Origin: a virus
DNA: 23,304 nt
Strand: one strand, 5' to 3'
IMG/VR virus record: IMGVR_UViG_3300043786_000519
Span: 1-23,304 of that record
In this document: positions 23,188-23,304 of the stretch, piece after piece
Numbering within the stretch: the stretch's first letter is position 1
Layout: the number at the start of each line of letters is the position of its first letter
Notes under the pieces: model-generated
Told to the model about the DNA's origin: nothing
What the model saw: the letters and a program-made list of their open reading frames with translations, nothing else
Database searches by the model: none
Made by a program: the position numbers and the translations under genes

Positions 23188-23304
23188 TTGAGTATGATTT
23201 CACAGCTTACTGCTTCAAAGCCAGATAAAAATAAACCAAAAGAATGGACGCTGACTGCAGAAGACAGGTGTGATTCTGGGAATTGTGGTGCACAGGCATA
23301 TGTA
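23188..23304 (+). CDS. DUF7455-like zinc-binding protein (3' partial)
   Basis: The first 39 codons of a gene cut by the window edge. AGGAGGG at 23177-23183 precedes TTG 23188 by four to five bases; ATG 23194 two codons later is an alternative. The segment LTAEDRCDSGNCGAQAYV matches the start of the actinobacterial DUF7455 family as I recall it (LTAxDRCDxCGAQAYV), a short zinc-binding protein of unknown function. The cellular CDxCGAQ has here become CDSGNCGAQ, widening the first Cys pair by one residue. Only the N-terminus is visible, so the second Cys/His pair cannot be checked. Confidence 0.75.
   Translation, partial: MSMISQLTASKPDKNKPKEWTLTAEDRCDSGNCGAQAYV

Overview
The window is part of the genome of a tailed double-stranded DNA phage (Caudoviricetes). 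It holds a small and a large terminase gene, a muralytic endolysin, a complete phage-encoded replisome, and about 30 tightly packed genes that all lie on the + strand, many overlapping by 1 to 30 bases. The host is most likely an actinobacterium. Pointers to this are the FmdB zinc-ribbon and DUF7455-type genes at the right edge, a class Ib ribonucleotide reductase (nrdI-nrdE-nrdF), an actinophage-type single-strand-binding protein, frequent TTG/GTG starts and at least one apparently leaderless promoter. The DNA is AT-rich by eye, unlike phages of high-GC actinobacteria, so a low-GC freshwater actinobacterium of the Nanopelagicales kind is a reasonable guess. That host assignment is inference only.

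Bases 1-10799: replication, recombination and repair. In order: DnaB-type helicase (5' end cut by the window edge), DnaG-type primase, single-strand-binding protein, full-length bacterial DNA polymerase III alpha subunit (DnaE), RecA, a small Cys-rich protein, a small PD-(D/E)XK nuclease, a stand-alone DEDDy 3'-5' exonuclease, a helical protein of unknown role, a Cas4/RecB-like Fe-S nuclease, a zinc-ribbon protein, a RuvC-type resolvase, a 52-residue helix-turn-helix protein, an Nmad1/DUF1599 protein and a small basic protein. Bases 10789-16588: packaging (terS, terL) followed by nrdI, nrdE and nrdF for dNTP supply.

Bases 16589-21715: an unusual block of exported and membrane proteins. It starts with a secreted Ig-like protein that has its own consensus promoter and intrinsic terminator. 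Next is a 705-residue Sec-exported coiled-coil protein with a beta-domain, a PEPT-repeat linker and a C-terminal membrane anchor, then a small membrane protein, a lipoprotein, a two-helix membrane protein, a small acidic Cys/His protein and a secreted subtilisin-like protease without a propeptide. This is the least ordinary part of the window and the best candidate for an undescribed system, perhaps host-surface remodelling, superinfection exclusion or an envelope-disruption step of lysis.

Bases 21716-23304: five tRNA genes (Asn, Gly, Asp, Glu, Thr), an M23-LysM endolysin, an FmdB-like zinc ribbon, and the start of a DUF7455-like gene cut by the right edge. No integrase, portal, capsid or tail gene, CRISPR array, IS element or replication origin was recognised. 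No gap between genes exceeds 300 bases.
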